NCBI GenBank assembly: GCA_964415245.1
Contig: CAYQAJ010000047.1
Location: 1-24,311 of the forward strand
Length of the DNA stretch: 24,311 bases
Source of the DNA: CAYQAJ01 sp964415245
Lineage (GTDB): Bacteria > Planctomycetota > Planctomycetia > Pirellulales > Pirellulaceae
Direction of reading: 5' to 3'
Positions 8,076-16,835 of the stretch are shown one piece after another. How positions within the stretch are numbered: the first letter of the stretch is position 1; each line of letters starts with the position of its first letter. The translations under genes and the position numbers were made by a program. The notes beneath the pieces are model-generated. The model was not told the DNA's origin. It saw nothing but the letters and a program-made list of their open reading frames with translations, and made no database searches.

Positions 8076-8771
8076 ATGAACCGATGGCACCGTACGGCCG
8101 CCCTCCTACTCGGCGGCGCTCTCCTGGCCGGCGGATGCGGCGGTCCCGGTGGCGAGCCGCAGGGGGGCGACTCCGGCTCTTCCGACGACGGTCTCAAGGA
8201 GATCGCCGTCAGCGACCTGAAGATCGGCGTCGGCGAGTACATGCCCCCTTTGGATGAAGGACGCATCGAGTTGGCTCTTCCCGAATCGTGGAAGTTTCTC
8301 AGCCGCCACGAAAGCTACGTCGTCCGCTTCTACCACGTCGATGCCAACTCGCTTCCCCGCATCCTGGTTACCGTCGAAGAGGACTCCTGGGATGCGGCCC
8401 CCACGGTGTCGCGCGAAAACGTGGAACAGTTCGCCCGATATGTGGCACGGCAGCTCGATGAAAAGGGCACGAAGCTGATCGAGCCGGTCAAGTCGATGAT
8501 GATCGGGCCGACGCCCTGCGCCCGGTACGTGGTCGCCGGGAAATACCACGACGTGGCCGTCGAGCGGCAGGTGCTCAAGACGCAACTGGCCGACCGCTTG
8601 TACACGATCGAGCTGCAAGTGTTTGAAGGCACGATTCTTCGATACCGCGACGCCGGTTACGCCGTTGCGGCCAGCCTGCGGCCTGTGGCATCGGAATCGG
8701 CCGGTGCCGACGACGCGCTGGGCCACACGCCGCCGGATGCCGCGGCGACCCCCGGTGAGAATGCGAATTGA
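8076..8771 (+). CDS. Lipoprotein of unknown function
   Basis: A 231-residue protein with a lipoprotein signal ending in LAGGC (Cys21). The signal peptide begins directly at the ATG at 8076, which supports that start even though the ribosome site is weak (GAAGCGAGCG). A Gly/Ser/Asp-rich linker follows (about 22-40). A single folded region (about 45-205) contains GRIELALPESWKF and ends DAGYAVAASLRPV. The LPESWK pattern resembles periplasmic domains found in small bacterial lipoproteins, but I cannot name the family. The tail is Ala/Asp/Pro-rich. It has its own predicted promoter and is divergent from the STN gene. Confidence 0.75.
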   Translation: MNRWHRTAALLLGGALLAGGCGGPGGEPQGGDSGSSDDGLKEIAVSDLKIGVGEYMPPLDEGRIELALPESWKFLSRHESYVVRFYHVDANSLPRILVTVEEDSWDAAPTVSRENVEQFARYVARQLDEKGTKLIEPVKSMMIGPTPCARYVVAGKYHDVAVERQVLKTQLADRLYTIELQVFEGTILRYRDAGYAVAASLRPVASESAGADDALGHTPPDAAATPGENAN

Positions 8772-8999
8772 CCCGACAGGGCGGTGCTTTCGAGTCCAGA
8801 ATGCGACTCGGTATCAGGCGGCAACGTCGTAGGAAGATGGGGAGAAGACCCGGCCGGGCGGGGCCGCAATTTCCGCAAGGCGCTGGACATCGCGGCGGGC
8901 ACTCGCTAAACCAGACATCACCCTGATCAACACCCTGGCGGGTCGGCACGCTCCGACGACGCAACATTCTTCGACCACTCTTAGGAAGTGCAGGCAACT

Positions 9000-9200
9000 A
9001 TGGACGACCGGCTCAAGGCTCGCTTATACCCGGCGCTGATTGCATTCGGGCTGACCGTAATCGTCTTACAGTTGGCGTTCAACATGAACGCACTTCGCTT
9101 TTCGCCCTTGGTGTTGACCATGCGGATTCTAGGAGGCGTGGCGGTAGGTGTGTTGGTGGGGGGCATTGCGTTCGCGATCGCGCACTTCATGCAGAAGTAG
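9000..9200 (+). CDS. Small two-helix membrane protein
   Basis: A 66-residue protein beginning MDDRLKARLYPALIAFG. ATG at 9000 is preferred to the GTG at 8988, because AGGAAG (8983-8988) would overlap the GTG but is about 11 nt from the ATG. Two hydrophobic helices are visible, at about residues 11-28 and 42-62, joined by a short loop containing NMNALRFSP. This looks like a small inner-membrane hairpin protein of unknown function. It is isolated: 228 bp of featureless DNA lies upstream and a convergent gene downstream. Confidence 0.65.
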   Translation: MDDRLKARLYPALIAFGLTVIVLQLAFNMNALRFSPLVLTMRILGGVAVGVLVGGIAFAIAHFMQK

Positions 9201-9282
9201 CGTGCGCTGCCGTTGTTCTCGCGCACGCGGGATTCCGTAAAGGCACGCGGAATCTGCTTGCTACGGCGCGCGACAAACTTTA

Positions 9283-9305
9283 GGAAACGGCCTCGGTGCC
9301 GTTCC
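9283..9305. terminator. Hairpin between convergent genes
   Basis: GGAAACGGC (9283-9291) and GCCGTTCC (9298-9305) pair with one bulged base around a six-base loop. There is no clear U-tract on either side, so a terminator role is only suggested by its place between the 9000-9200 and 9359-12279 genes. Confidence 0.25.
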
Positions 9306-9358
9306 GGTGTGCCTCTGCGGCACCCAGCGCCGCGAAGGGCGTACCCAGCACGAGATGC

Positions 9359-12279
9359 CTACGGCACGGGGATGACGTCGTCCCCCTCCTTGCCGATGAT
9401 GCGTGCGGCGTCGCCGGGCGGCGTGCTTCCCGTGTCGACCAACAGATAGCCGGCCCAGAAGAAGGGATGTTCGGCCTGGATCACGCGGTCGTGGGGAATG
9501 GGGCCGACACGCGGCTCCATTTCGCCGTCGACTTCGTTGCCCATGGTCAATTGCACGCTACGACGCCAGGCGGCCGAAGCCGGCGCATGCGGCAACTCCT
9601 GCACAAACTCGCGCGCCAGGTCGTAGCTCGTTCGGCCTCCCGTTCGCCAGCGGGCTAGCAGCGCCGTACGCGTGCCCGTCGCCATCAATCCGCACGCGGC
9701 CAGAAACAACTCGTCGCCGGTGCCACCGCGCTTCAAGCTCGATTCGGCCGACGTATGAAAACCGGGCAGCACCACCTGGTCGGGGCCGCCGAACGGAAGC
9801 GCAAGCCAGTCGGCCAGCGAACTGCCTGGACGGCCTTGATCGACCTGCATGGGCGACCAGTCGTACGGTCCTCGCGCGGTTTCGTCGATGTCGCTCAGCA
9901 CCACCAGGCGATCGCACAGCGCCCGAAACGTGCCCGACGGGGCTGGCAGGGAATTCGGCAGGCGGTACGTGCCGGGCACGGCGTCGCGCAGGAGGGTGAA
10001 GCCCTCGTCCGCCAGCGAATCGGCATTGCTGGGAAACAGCTTGCCGACTGTCACCGCCGTGACCGCCAGCGGCTTGGTGTTGCGTCCGTCGGGTATCACC
10101 GTCGAAAGCGTGGGCGCGTATCGCACCCGCAAGCGATCGATGAGCGGCACCGCTCCCTTGCCGTCGTCGACGGTGAGCGCTTCGAAGGGCACGTACCACA
10201 GCGGCCCGTCGGGCACGACCACCAGCTCGTCGTACTTTTCCCAGTCGACGGCCTTGATACTGCCGAAGAGCTGCTGGGCCAACTGGGCGGCCGAATCCTT
10301 CCAGCTTGTATCGGCGAGCGAGTCGAGTGCGACCGGCTTGTTCTTATCGTTATTGCCCCACCCGCGCAACAGGGCGGAAAGCTGCGTGCGAACCTTGGCC
10401 GGCTCGGCGAGAACCCACTTGTCGTATCGGGTCTTGGTGACCGAGAACCCGTACCATCCGCGGCTCGTCGTAACGTACACCAGCACGATCTGCCGGTCGG
10501 TCATGGCGGCCTGAATGTCTTTCACCCTGTGCACGGGGGGAAAGCAGAACTCGGCCGGCTCGCGACGCAGTGCCAGCTCGTTGAGCATCAGCTCCTGGGA
10601 AGTGCAGGTGTCCGACANNNNNNNNNNNNNNNNNNNNNNNNNNNNNNNNNNNNNNNNNNNNNNNNNNNNNNNNNNNNNNNNNNNNNNNNNNNNNNNNNNN
10701 NNNNNNNNNNNNNNNNNAAGCGGTGGCGACGCAGTTGATCGGCGATCTCCAGGGCCCGGTCGAACTGCTCGCGTTGCATCGCCAGCTCGAACCAGTGCTC
10801 CAGCGGCTGGGGGTGCGGCGTGGCGAGCACCGACAGCTCTTCCATGGGGTCGGTTTTCCAATCGGCAGTGGTCGGCTCGCGAAGCACCTCGGCAAACAGC
10901 AAGTCGGCTTCGCGCGGCGTCACGGCGCCGGCCAGGAACAGCTTGTCGCACAGCGCGATCTGAAACAGCCGCCGCGATCCCTTTTGCTGATAGCTCATGG
11001 CCGATGCCAGGGCCGTGGCCCCCGCGCCCGTATTGCCCTGCTGAAAACGCACGCGGGCAAGCTGGTACTGGTGGCGTGCCCCGGCGGCTCCCTCGGCCAT
11101 GTCGCGGCGTCGCATGACCGTGGCCGCCTGGTTCAACAGCGTGGAGGCCGCGGCCGTTTGTCCGAGGGAGGCCTGGTTGTCGGCCGCCGTCAAGAGCAGC
11201 GAAGCTTGCGAGGGCCGCGAATCGCGCAACAGTCGCGAAGAGGCCGCCCCCTCCAACGGCGGATAGGGCTCTTGGCTGTTGGTGATCATGTGGTTGAGGG
11301 CGCCCTCGCGGAACGCCTCGTCCAACACGTCGTACTGTTCGAACGCCGCGGCGGAGAACGTCGCATCGTAGAAGTATTTGGCTGCCTCGTCGAGCTTGTC
11401 CTGCCGCTGCGCCAGGCGCCCTAGCTCGACCAACGCCAAACCGGTGAGCGGATGAACGTACCGCCCGCCGAGAAGAAGCGATTGCTGCAGCTCCGAGGTG
11501 GCCTGCGCCGGCTTCCCGGCCGAGGCGTAGATCATTCCCAACTGCGCCGATATCCACGCCTGCGACCAATGGTTCGGCGGGGCAGGGCGGCGAGACAATA
11601 CGGCGATGAGCTGATCGGTCAGCGGATCGTACGGGCAGATCGGCCCCATGATCTCGTGGCGTCGGCTGATCGCCAGCGTCGTGCATCGCACCACCTCCTG
11701 CGCCCGGACTTTGAGAAAGTGCGCTTGCTCCACGACGCCCCCTTCGCGCAGCACGCGATCGTTATCCAGTCGCCCGAACGAGCACAGCATGGAGTCGGGG
11801 AGGTTGACCAACGTCGTGGTCCGTCCGATCGTCCCCCAGGTAAGCTTCCCCTGGAGCGACGCATTCGAGGCGGCGTTGATGGTCTCGGGGAACTGCACTT
11901 TCAGCAGCCAATTGGGATCGGACAGATACAGCTTCAGCGCGGCGTCGTACTGGTCGAGCGCCTTGCGCAGCTCGCCCATGTGGTAGTAGCACTCGCCGGC
12001 CATGGTGTGGTAGCAGATCGAATCGACCCAGCGGCCGTCGGTGCTGCGCAAGCCGCTGCGCGCGGCGTCGCCAAAAGCGTCGGCCGCCTTGACGTATTCG
12101 CCCGCGTAGTAGGGCGCGAACGCCAAGTAGTATGCGTCGGGGGGATACGTCTTAACTTCTTGCCGCTGCGCCCGGGCCGGTTCGCACAACGCGCTCCAGC
12201 ACCACCACGCGACCAGCAACGCCGCCAGCCAGAATCCGAGACGCCGACGACCTTCCACGCAGGGTACCAGTGGCGACAT
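9359..12279 (-). CDS. Exported TPR-CHAT (caspase-like) protein, interrupted by assembly gap
   Basis: One gene in two pieces. The start is ATG at 12279 (MSPLVPCVEG), with GGAGG 8 nt upstream; GTG at 12288 would overlap that site. A signal peptide with likely cleavage at ARA-Q is followed by TPR-like helical repeats through the 10718 edge, for example YYHMGELRKALDQYDAALKL and ALVELGRLAQRQDKLDEAAK. After the N gap comes a C-terminal CHAT domain starting near REPAEFCFPP. It has a candidate catalytic His in GFHT (codon 9755-9757) and Cys in LAACGL (codon 9692-9694), and ends HPFFWAGYLLVDTG. CHAT proteins are caspase-like peptidases, often with TPR targeting. The signal peptide places this one outside the cytoplasm, which is notable. 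The frame shift between the halves comes from the arbitrary 100-N filler, not from mutation: the true missing length should be 2 modulo 3. Confidence 0.8.
10618..10717. other. Scaffold gap (100 N)
   Basis: Exactly 100 Ns inside the TPR-CHAT gene. Exactly 100 is a conventional filler length, so the real distance is unknown. Reading frame continuity requires a true length of 2 modulo 3. Missing sequence should encode the segment between the TPR array (ending RRHR) and the pre-CHAT helix (starting SDTCTSQELMLNEL). Confidence 0.98.
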
Positions 12280-12703
12280 GACGCTCACCTCCGCGATAGC
12301 AGTTCTGTTCCAAGAGGGAGAAGCGGGGCGGATGCCTCATACGCCGGACCGCAACCGTGATCCTTCGTTCAGGCTGCGAGCTCGGACTCCGAACCCAGAG
12401 TGCCAGAGAATCCTGGCCCCCTAGTTTCCCTAGCGTAACACCTCGCTCAGACCATCGGACCAATCATACCGCACCTTGCGGCAGGGGGCGACCATTACGC
12501 CCCCGACGGGGGGTGCGTCGGATGCGCCGGCGCCCACGCTAGCGGTCCGATCAGGCAAGGGGCGACCTTTTTGCCGAGTTCGTCAAAGTTACCGGTTGCG
12601 GTGGACGATAAGGAAGATGACGATCGTTCCGACGGCTCTGGCTGCGCCGGCCAGCCGCCGGTCGGAACAGCCACGCGCCGACCCGCTGGGAGACGCTCGA
12701 ACC
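12280..12703. other. Divergent intergenic region with alternative hairpins
   Basis: This region separates the TPR-CHAT gene (-) from the small lipoprotein gene (+) and contains no convincing gene. On the minus strand TATGAT (12468-12463) could be a -10 for the CHAT gene, but no matching -35 is seen. GGGGGCG (12484-12490) can pair with CGCCCCC (12498-12504), and that C-run can instead pair with GGGGGG (12508-12513). A TTTTT run occurs near 12570. No riboswitch or small RNA family was recognised. Confidence 0.4.
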
Positions 12704-12937
12704 ATGAAGAAGCACCGTATCCAAGGCTGGATGAAGATGGCTCTGTGTGGAGCCGGCCTTTTGGTCGCCTGCAGTTCCGTCGGCTGCCAACTCTCATCGG
12801 GCGGCCAACTGCTTCCCAGCGGTTACTACATGACCGACGACGTGCAGTATTTCGCACCGGGCCCGGAGATGAAGCTCTCCCAAGAAGCGGCGGCCATGAA
12901 GGCGTACAACGCCGAACAGGCACTCCGCGGCCGGTAG
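12704..12937 (+). CDS. Very small lipoprotein
   Basis: A 77-residue protein. The start at 12704 is set by GGGAGA 10 nt upstream and by an immediate signal peptide (MKKHRIQGWMKMALCGAG); the longer open frame has no such signal. The lipobox LVAC gives Cys23 as the lipid anchor, with SVGC (Cys28) as an alternative. The mature part is short: SGGQLLPSGYYMTDDVQYF, a proline/glycine turn (APGPEMKL) and a terminal helix (SQEAAAMKAYNAEQAL). The function is unknown. It resembles small planctomycete lipoproteins with a YYxTDDVQYF core as I recall them, and could serve as an envelope spacer or partner protein. Confidence 0.7.
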   Translation: MKKHRIQGWMKMALCGAGLLVACSSVGCQLSSGGQLLPSGYYMTDDVQYFAPGPEMKLSQEAAAMKAYNAEQALRGR

Positions 12938-12990
12938 CAGAACACAGCCGGCCGTAGTTTCCGGGCCGGTTCTTGGCTGCAACCGCGCGC

Positions 12991-13090
12991 AAAAAGAAAC
13001 CTCCGCAGAACCGGTAGCAACTCGAATCCGCACCACGGGGCGTCTGCCCGAGTGCTGGGACGCGAAGTGCTCCCGTTCTCCGGAGGTTTC
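12991..13090 (-). terminator. Long imperfect palindrome with U-tract, likely terminator of the 13184 gene
   Basis: GAAACCTCCGCAGAAC (12996-13011) and GTTCTCCGGAGGTTTC (13075-13090) pair at 15 of 16 positions. Pairing continues inward less perfectly to about 13024 and 13063, with a small GGGC/GCCC hairpin in the centre. On the minus strand the stem is followed by TTTTT (13 nt past position 13005, at 12995-12991). The element could be a factor-independent terminator for the secreted protein gene or a palindromic repeat. A smaller CCGGCC/GGCCGG hairpin (12958-12969) lies closer to the lipoprotein stop. Confidence 0.45.
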
Positions 13091-13183
13091 CGTTCGTTGC
13101 GGTAATCCAAGTCGTTGCGGCAGGCGGAGCCGTCGGTCTGCTCTCGCCGCCACGCTGCTTTGCCCCGCAATTTCGCAGCCGCG

Positions 13184-14860
13184 CTAAAAGTTGTTGCCCT
13201 GCAGGCCCGGTCCTTGCAGCAGCCTCACCACCGAGCCGACGAGCTGCAAGATACCCTCTTCGACTTCGATGCGCGTGCGGGCGCCGTTCTCAATTGCCTC
13301 GCTGGTGATGGCCACGCGGTCCTTGCCGCCGGAGCGCTCGATGGCCGTCACGGCGAGTCCCAGCATGGGGTTATCCTGCACCGATTGGGCGAACTTCAGA
13401 ATCGGCGTGAGCGCCACTTCCAAGTGCAGAGGAGAGGCCGTTGGGTCGGAAGCTTGCGCCGACTTGTCGATGGCGCCTTTGAGCATCTCCATGGGCTCCT
13501 TGCCGATGGCCACATAGAAGCTCTTCGGGGCCGTGCCCAGCACGATCTCGAACCGCTCGCCCAACAGGCGCCGCGCGTCGGCGTCGTCTTCGGGCACGGG
13601 AATGCTGATAGTGTGCAGGTTCACGTCGCCGTGTCGGGCGGCGTTGAGTTTCACGTCGGGAAAATCGGGCTCATTCTTGGCCAGGTCCACGACGCGGGCC
13701 AGCAGCCTTGCCGCCTCGGCGCCATCCGCCACCGTCGTCCCGGAGACAAAAGTAAACGAGCCGGGCTCCAGTACCAGCGAAGCACCAAAATCGACCTTTC
13801 CCTCCTCGACCGTGGACTGGATCAGATCCATCAACCGATTCACCACTCCCTTGGCGGCGTCCCGCGCCGCGTCGTCGGGAAGCGAGGCATCGTTATCAAT
13901 CCCCTCCATCGCCTGCTGACGCGCAACGCCGACCAACGCCACGAGCTGCTCGACCGATTCCTTGGGCAGCGTCCCGGCGGAGCTTAACGTGACGGCGGCA
14001 TCGGGCAAGCGAAAGCCAGCGAACCGGGTGGGCGAGTCCTTGACCAGTTCCAAGCGGCGGGCCAGGTCGGTGCCCGGCACGGCCGTAATCGAGATATCGA
14101 GGAATGTCCGGCGGCCGGCGCTGTCGACGGCCCACCCCAGCGTGATCTGGTCGCTGTCTTCAATCGTGCGGACGAGCGAATCCAGCGTGCTGCGGCCCAG
14201 CTTGTCGACCGCCTCGGGGTTGTCGCTGTTGGCGCGGGCCGTTTCCAACTGGCGCTCGAAACCCTCCTTCAGTTGGCTCACCGCCATGCGGCGTACTTCG
14301 GCGGGAAGATTCTGCATGTTGATCCGCGCGGCGAGAGCGTACTTGCCCTCCAAGCCGGCGAGCAGCGTCGAAGGGTCCATGGGCAGCGCCGTCAGGTTCT
14401 CGGCGCGGTCGGAAACGAAGGCCCAGCCTTCCTGCTCTTTCACGAATGCTTTGCGGTCCAGGCCGATCTCCAGCACGCCGTTGTCGCGTTCGACCGGCTC
14501 GCCGATTTGTTCCTTCAAACCGGCCAGCGCGGCCTTCAGATCCTTCACCGCCACAAACGCCACGGCGCGCGGTTGGTCGCCTTCCATCGTCACGTAGACG
14601 CCCGACGACTTGGTCGTATCCAGACCGTTGGTGTATGCCTCAGCGCTCAGCTCGAAAACCACGCCCAGGCTGGGCACACCGGCTGCCCGCGTTAAATAGC
14701 CGGCGTCGGCTTTCAGCGCATCGACGCTTGCCACCGATACCACGGCGACCGGTTCCAGCTTCGCGCCGCCGCGCTGCTGGGCGAAAGTACTGGCCGCCGG
14801 TGCGACGATCATCGCGGCGACGAGCGCCGCCAGACACACATGATTCAGGATTCTTTTCAC
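13184..14860 (-). CDS. Large secreted protein of unknown function
   Basis: A 558-residue exported protein. The start is taken as GTG at 14860 because GAGGAGAG sits 7 nt upstream and a textbook signal peptide follows (MKRILNHVCLAALVAAM, cleavage near TFA-QQ). The longer open frame adds 42 unlikely residues. The mature part opens LEPVAVVSVASVDALKAD and contains repeated alpha/beta patterns such as GVYVTMEGDQPRAVAFVAV and KYALAARINMQNLPAEVRR. It ends with a helix LQLVGSVVRLLQGPG. I recognise the family style as widespread in Planctomycetota, but no enzymatic motif or known domain is visible, so no role is assigned. It lies downstream of infA but has 243 bp of its own leader, and a palindrome with a U-tract follows its stop. 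Confidence 0.75.
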   Translation of the reverse strand: MKRILNHVCLAALVAAMIVAPAASTFAQQRGGAKLEPVAVVSVASVDALKADAGYLTRAAGVPSLGVVFELSAEAYTNGLDTTKSSGVYVTMEGDQPRAVAFVAVKDLKAALAGLKEQIGEPVERDNGVLEIGLDRKAFVKEQEGWAFVSDRAENLTALPMDPSTLLAGLEGKYALAARINMQNLPAEVRRMAVSQLKEGFERQLETARANSDNPEAVDKLGRSTLDSLVRTIEDSDQITLGWAVDSAGRRTFLDISITAVPGTDLARRLELVKDSPTRFAGFRLPDAAVTLSSAGTLPKESVEQLVALVGVARQQAMEGIDNDASLPDDAARDAAKGVVNRLMDLIQSTVEEGKVDFGASLVLEPGSFTFVSGTTVADGAEAARLLARVVDLAKNEPDFPDVKLNAARHGDVNLHTISIPVPEDDADARRLLGERFEIVLGTAPKSFYVAIGKEPMEMLKGAIDKSAQASDPTASPLHLEVALTPILKFAQSVQDNPMLGLAVTAIERSGGKDRVAITSEAIENGARTRIEVEEGILQLVGSVVRLLQGPGLQGNNF

Positions 14861-15103
14861 GGGAAGACTCTCCTCGAATTGGTAGAACACCTTGGACCCG
14901 ACGCCGCGCCCCCGAAGTGAGCACCGGCAGGTCCCCAAAAGGCCTGCTACGCGAACCGGGCACCACCGGCGCTCGCCATAAAGCATAGTACCCCGGCACA
15001 GGGCGGGTGGTTTTGGCCAACGAAAACCGGTTGTTCGATGGCGGGGGGGGCGAGGCCGAGAGTGTAGCCCCCGCTTCGTCCGGTGTCGGCTCCCTCCACC
15101 GAC

Positions 15104-15325
15104 TTACCGTTCCCGGAAAACGATCCGCCCCTTGGTGAGATCGTAGGGCGACAGTTCGACCCGCACGCGGTCGCCGGGAACGATACGAATGAAGTGCTTG
15201 CGCATCTTGCCGGCCACGTGGGCCAACACCTCGCCCCCCGTGTCCAGCTCGACGCGGAATCGCGTGTTGGCCAGTGCCTTGACCACCACGCCTTCGACCT
15301 CCAGTGCTTCTTCCTTTTTGACCAT
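15104..15325 (-). CDS. infA: Translation initiation factor IF-1
   Basis: A 73-residue protein covering the whole IF-1 OB-fold, close to the usual 72 residues. The start MVKKEEALEVEGVVV aligns with the usual MAKEDVIEVEGTVV; the longer open frame upstream is not real. Diagnostic motifs are NTRFRVEL, GKMRKHFIRIVPGDRV and ELSPYDLTKGRI. IF-1 binds the ribosomal A site of the 30S subunit with IF-2 and IF-3 during initiation. In many bacteria infA lies in a ribosomal-protein cluster; here it is outside one, downstream of a PLP-enzyme gene on the same strand across a 148 bp gap, so it probably has its own promoter. Confidence 0.97.
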   Translation of the reverse strand: MVKKEEALEVEGVVVKALANTRFRVELDTGGEVLAHVAGKMRKHFIRIVPGDRVRVELSPYDLTKGRIVFRER

Positions 15326-15473
15326 GCACGACTCCGACCCAAATCGGGCTCGCACCGGGCTGGGTCGCGGCACCGGCAGGCGAACAATAATTACCTGGCA
15401 AAAAACCCGCGGGCGTTTACTTGGCACGTATGCCGGGAAATACCACCCAACGTGAACGCCAATCATAAGGCTC

Positions 15474-16658
15474 CTAGCGACTCTTCGTCCAGTCCAGGGC
15501 CTCCCCGAGCGCGTCCAACACGAAGTCGCTCGATTCGACGCCGACGGACAGTCGGATGGTTCCCGCGTCGATTCCCAGGGCCTTTCGCTCATGGGGAGTC
15601 AGGCCGCGATGGCTCGTCGATTCCGGATGGCTGAGAGTGGTCGATACCTCGCCCAGCGAAGGGCAGAACGGAATCCGCCGGGCGGCCTTGATGAACGATT
15701 CAGCCGCCGCGAGCCCCCCGAGCAGGCGAAACGTAACCACCGCGCCGAAGCGGCCGTCGAACTGGCGGGTTGCCAGCTTGTGGTCGGGGTGGTCGGGCAG
15801 GCCGGGGTAATCGACGTGCTCGACGGCAGCGTGGGCGGCGAGCATCTCGGCCACCTGCCGGGCATTCGAGCACGCCCGATCGACGCGAAGGTGCATGGTC
15901 GCCAGGCCCCGCGCCGACAGATAACAGTCAAATGGACTACTGGCCAGCCCCCAGGCCGACAACACCTGCGGTACCCGCTCCCAGGTGTTTTCCCCACCGC
16001 ACAAGAGCCCCAGCATCACGTCGCTATGGCCGTTGATGAACTTGCTGATACTCTCCAGCACCAAGTCGGCGCCCAGTTCGATCGGGCGGCACAGAACCGG
16101 TGTGGCAAACGTGTTGTCGACGAGCAGCAGCGCACCTTTGCGACCACACAACTCCGCCAGTGCCGCTATATCGGCCACGCGCAGGAGCGGGTTGGCGATC
16201 GTCTCCACCACGAGGAGCCGCGTTCGCGTCGTAAATGATTTCGCTACCTGATCCAGATTCGCGGCGTCGACGAGCGTGCAACCGATGCCCAGCCGCGCCG
16301 CTTCGACGGTCAGAAGCTGCAGCGTGCGGCCGTACATCTGGTTGCTGGCGACGACGTGATCGCCCTGCGCAAGCTGCGACAACAAAGCCAGCGACATGGC
16401 CGCCATGCCCGACGACGTGATCGCCGCCCGTTCCGCCCCGTGCAGCTCGCGACATTTTTCCGCCAGCACGTCGGCGTTGGGGTGGCCGTCGCGCTGGTAG
16501 ACGTAGCCGTCGAGCGTGCCTTCGAGGAGCTGCCGCGCCTGGTCGGGGCTCTCGCATGCCCACACCGACGCGGTGTAGATCGGCGTCACCAGCGGCTGCG
16601 TCGGCTGGGGACGAGGCGCATCGGGCCGCGGGCCAATATCGTCGGGTCGAATGGTCAT
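15474..16658 (-). CDS. Cys/Met-metabolism PLP-dependent enzyme (cystathionine gamma-synthase/lyase family)
   Basis: A 394-residue fold-type I PLP enzyme of full family length. Diagnostic residues are YVYQRDGHPN (Tyr54, Arg56 that contact PLP phosphate from the partner subunit), Tyr109 in QMYGRT (ring stacking), Asp181 in LVDNTFATP (pyridine nitrogen), Lys206 in SISKFINGHSDV (Schiff base), and the C-terminal LSHPESTSHRGL and GTIRLSVGVES motifs. The family includes cystathionine gamma-synthase, cystathionine gamma-lyase, methionine gamma-lyase and O-acetylhomoserine sulfhydrylase; the sequence alone does not let me choose. It acts in the cytosol in transsulfuration or methionine metabolism. A hairpin overlaps its weak ribosome site. 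It is divergent from an APC permease gene. Confidence 0.92.
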   Translation of the reverse strand: MTIRPDDIGPRPDAPRPQPTQPLVTPIYTASVWACESPDQARQLLEGTLDGYVYQRDGHPNADVLAEKCRELHGAERAAITSSGMAAMSLALLSQLAQGDHVVASNQMYGRTLQLLTVEAARLGIGCTLVDAANLDQVAKSFTTRTRLLVVETIANPLLRVADIAALAELCGRKGALLLVDNTFATPVLCRPIELGADLVLESISKFINGHSDVMLGLLCGGENTWERVPQVLSAWGLASSPFDCYLSARGLATMHLRVDRACSNARQVAEMLAAHAAVEHVDYPGLPDHPDHKLATRQFDGRFGAVVTFRLLGGLAAAESFIKAARRIPFCPSLGEVSTTLSHPESTSHRGLTPHERKALGIDAGTIRLSVGVESSDFVLDALGEALDWTKSR

Positions 16659-16666
16659 ACGATAGC

Positions 16667-16684
16667 CGCCACATTCATGTGGCG
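16667..16684 (-). promoter_or_regulatory. Perfect inverted repeat over the ribosome site of the PLP enzyme
   Basis: CGCCACAT and ATGTGGCG form a perfect 8-bp inverted repeat with a two-base centre. It ends 8 nt before the ATG at 16658. On the minus strand the right arm contains GTGGCGG, the only purine-rich stretch near the start, so pairing could mask ribosome binding. It could equally be a protein operator for the divergent pair. Confidence 0.45.
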
Positions 16685-16749
16685 ATTGTGTGCGTCAAAT
16701 TGGTGTTCCGCGCGTTGCGAACCGTCGCCCCGCGAACCAGGTGCCGTCG

Positions 16750-16778
16750 ATTGTACTGACTTCCCGCCGCTTTTCCCA
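16750..16778 (-). promoter_or_regulatory. Possible promoter for the PLP enzyme
   Basis: On the minus strand TACAAT (16755-16750) matches 5 of 6 -10 bases. TGGGAA (16778-16773) is a weak -35 at 17 nt spacing. Transcription from here would include the 16667-16684 inverted repeat in a leader of about 85 nt. Confidence 0.35.
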
Positions 16779-16835
16779 CGCGCCGCGCGCAACTACGCCT
16801 CTCGCGTCCGCACCGCTTTCGTCTATGCTGTTGCG

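Noticed and set aside
11452..12360. 302-codon plus-strand open frame opposite the TPR region
   Set aside because: Antisense shadow with Arg/His/Gln-rich composition. The minus-strand frame has TPR helices and a signal peptide.
13115..13987. 290-codon plus-strand open frame
   Set aside because: Antisense to the secreted protein at 13184-14860, with shadow-type composition and no start signal.
16356..16835. Upstream part of the long frame containing the permease
   Set aside because: It overlaps the PLP enzyme gene on the opposite strand, and APC proteins begin near the GAGIF helix, so the true start is 16836.
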